A stretch of DNA of 5,845 nucleotides from Prevotellaceae bacterium (lineage in GTDB: Bacteria; Bacteroidota; Bacteroidia; Bacteroidales; UBA932): positions 1-5,845 of the forward strand of contig JAIRZR010000200.1 in assembly GCA_031267155.1 (NCBI GenBank), written 5' to 3'. A program made the position numbers and the translations under genes. This document shows, one piece after another, positions 5,591 to 5,845 of the stretch. Numbering within the stretch: position 1 is the first letter of the stretch; each line of letters starts with the position of its first letter. Under the pieces are notes generated by a model. It saw only the letters and a list, made by a program, of their open reading frames with translations. It made no database searches and had not been told where the DNA came from.

Positions 5591-5776
5591 AAAAACTGGG
5601 TGCAAAAGTCAGATATTCTATCTGAAAAAACACTGAGAGAACTTGGAACAGATCAATTTACGATACTGTCTTCCAAAGAAAGGAGACGACTAAATCCGCA
5701 ACATAATTATACCGAATCGGACAGATATAAGTACTCATGTAAAATTAATGTTATATTTTATTCCGACATTTATTAA
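5591..5776 (+). pseudogene. 6-bladed beta-propeller gene, fragment 3 (C-terminal part)
   Basis: Past the InlB-type patch, the + strand in a new frame gives KNWVQKSDILSEKTLREL and, later, HNYTESDRYKY. Propeller proteins of this family commonly carry KSKxWVxKxDI right after the PYLxL strand and a HNYxESDxYIYF-like strand further on, so this looks like the same gene resuming. Removing 5380-5590 (211 bases) would restore the frame. The frame ends at TAA 5774-5776, somewhat sooner than expected, so the last blade may be lost too. The match is weaker than for the first two fragments. Confidence 0.5.
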
Positions 5777-5783
5777 AATGTCG
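5764..5783 (+). terminator. Possible weak terminator hairpin
   Basis: CGACATTT-ATTA-AAATGTCG is a perfect eight-base-pair inverted repeat spanning the stop codon at 5774-5776 and followed by a short T-rich run (TTTATGTT). The stem has only three G-C pairs and the T tract is poor, so termination would be weak. Confidence 0.35.
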
Positions 5784-5845
5784 TTTATGTTATGTCTCAA
5801 AGTTATTAAATCTTTGTATGCATTGAAAGGAAGCCATTGATATTT
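5784..5845. other. AT-rich tail with no recognisable gene
   Basis: All frames are short. A purine-rich AAAGGAAG (5825-5832) precedes TTG ATA near the edge and could be the start of something cut off by the window, but this is not supportable. Confidence 0.3.

Noticed and set aside
5367..5633. Functional 88-residue InlB-repeat protein on the minus strand
   Set aside because: A single repeat without signal peptide, with an unrelated N-terminus read from propeller sequence and a frameshift at the repeat start.
5564..5776. Independent 70-residue gene with a TTG start
   Set aside because: Its first nine codons lie in the antisense InlB-type fragment, and the rest fits better as the propeller's C-terminal part.

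Overview
The window looks like a Bacteroidales (Bacteroidota) chromosome segment. The first gene is a TamL-type Omp85 lipoprotein, a form restricted to this phylum. Shine-Dalgarno sequences are absent and a TAnnTTTG promoter box is present. The debris downstream comes from families abundant in gut Bacteroidales: a 6-bladed beta-propeller, an InlB-type repeat protein, and the helicase/N6-methylase of large conjugative elements. The genus cannot be fixed from this sequence.

Layout. Bases 18-4346 hold two intact, co-directional genes of ordinary composition. The first is tamL (outer-membrane translocation/assembly lipoprotein with POTRA region and beta-barrel). After 42 bases comes an exported protein with about 14 TPR repeats, which probably starts at a TTG (2346) and has its own -7 box at 2311-2318. 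Both act in the cell envelope: TamL in outer-membrane biogenesis, the TPR protein as a periplasmic scaffold of unknown partner. No tamB follows tamL.

From 4347 to the end nothing appears intact. Directly after the TPR stop codon lies a fragment of the Bacteroidota helicase/N6-adenine methylase. Its catalytic Asn is replaced by Lys and a short internal segment is missing. At about 4606 it abuts an AT-rich 6-bladed beta-propeller gene that lacks its 5' end. This propeller gene is split twice. A 273-bp hairpin-rich, MITE-like element (4848-5120) separates the first two parts, and a roughly 211-bp antisense piece of an InlB/Flg_new_2-type repeat gene (about 5380-5590) separates the second and third.

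The most notable observation is the MITE-like element. It has imperfect terminal inverted repeats, is flanked by TA on both sides, and is packed with seven short hairpins. Removing the element plus one TA joins the two propeller pieces in frame with family-like sequence (HYITFFNNKLYMAIIP). No new multi-gene system is apparent. The second part reads as a mosaic of gene fragments, either a decayed insertion hot spot or, less interestingly, an assembly chimera.
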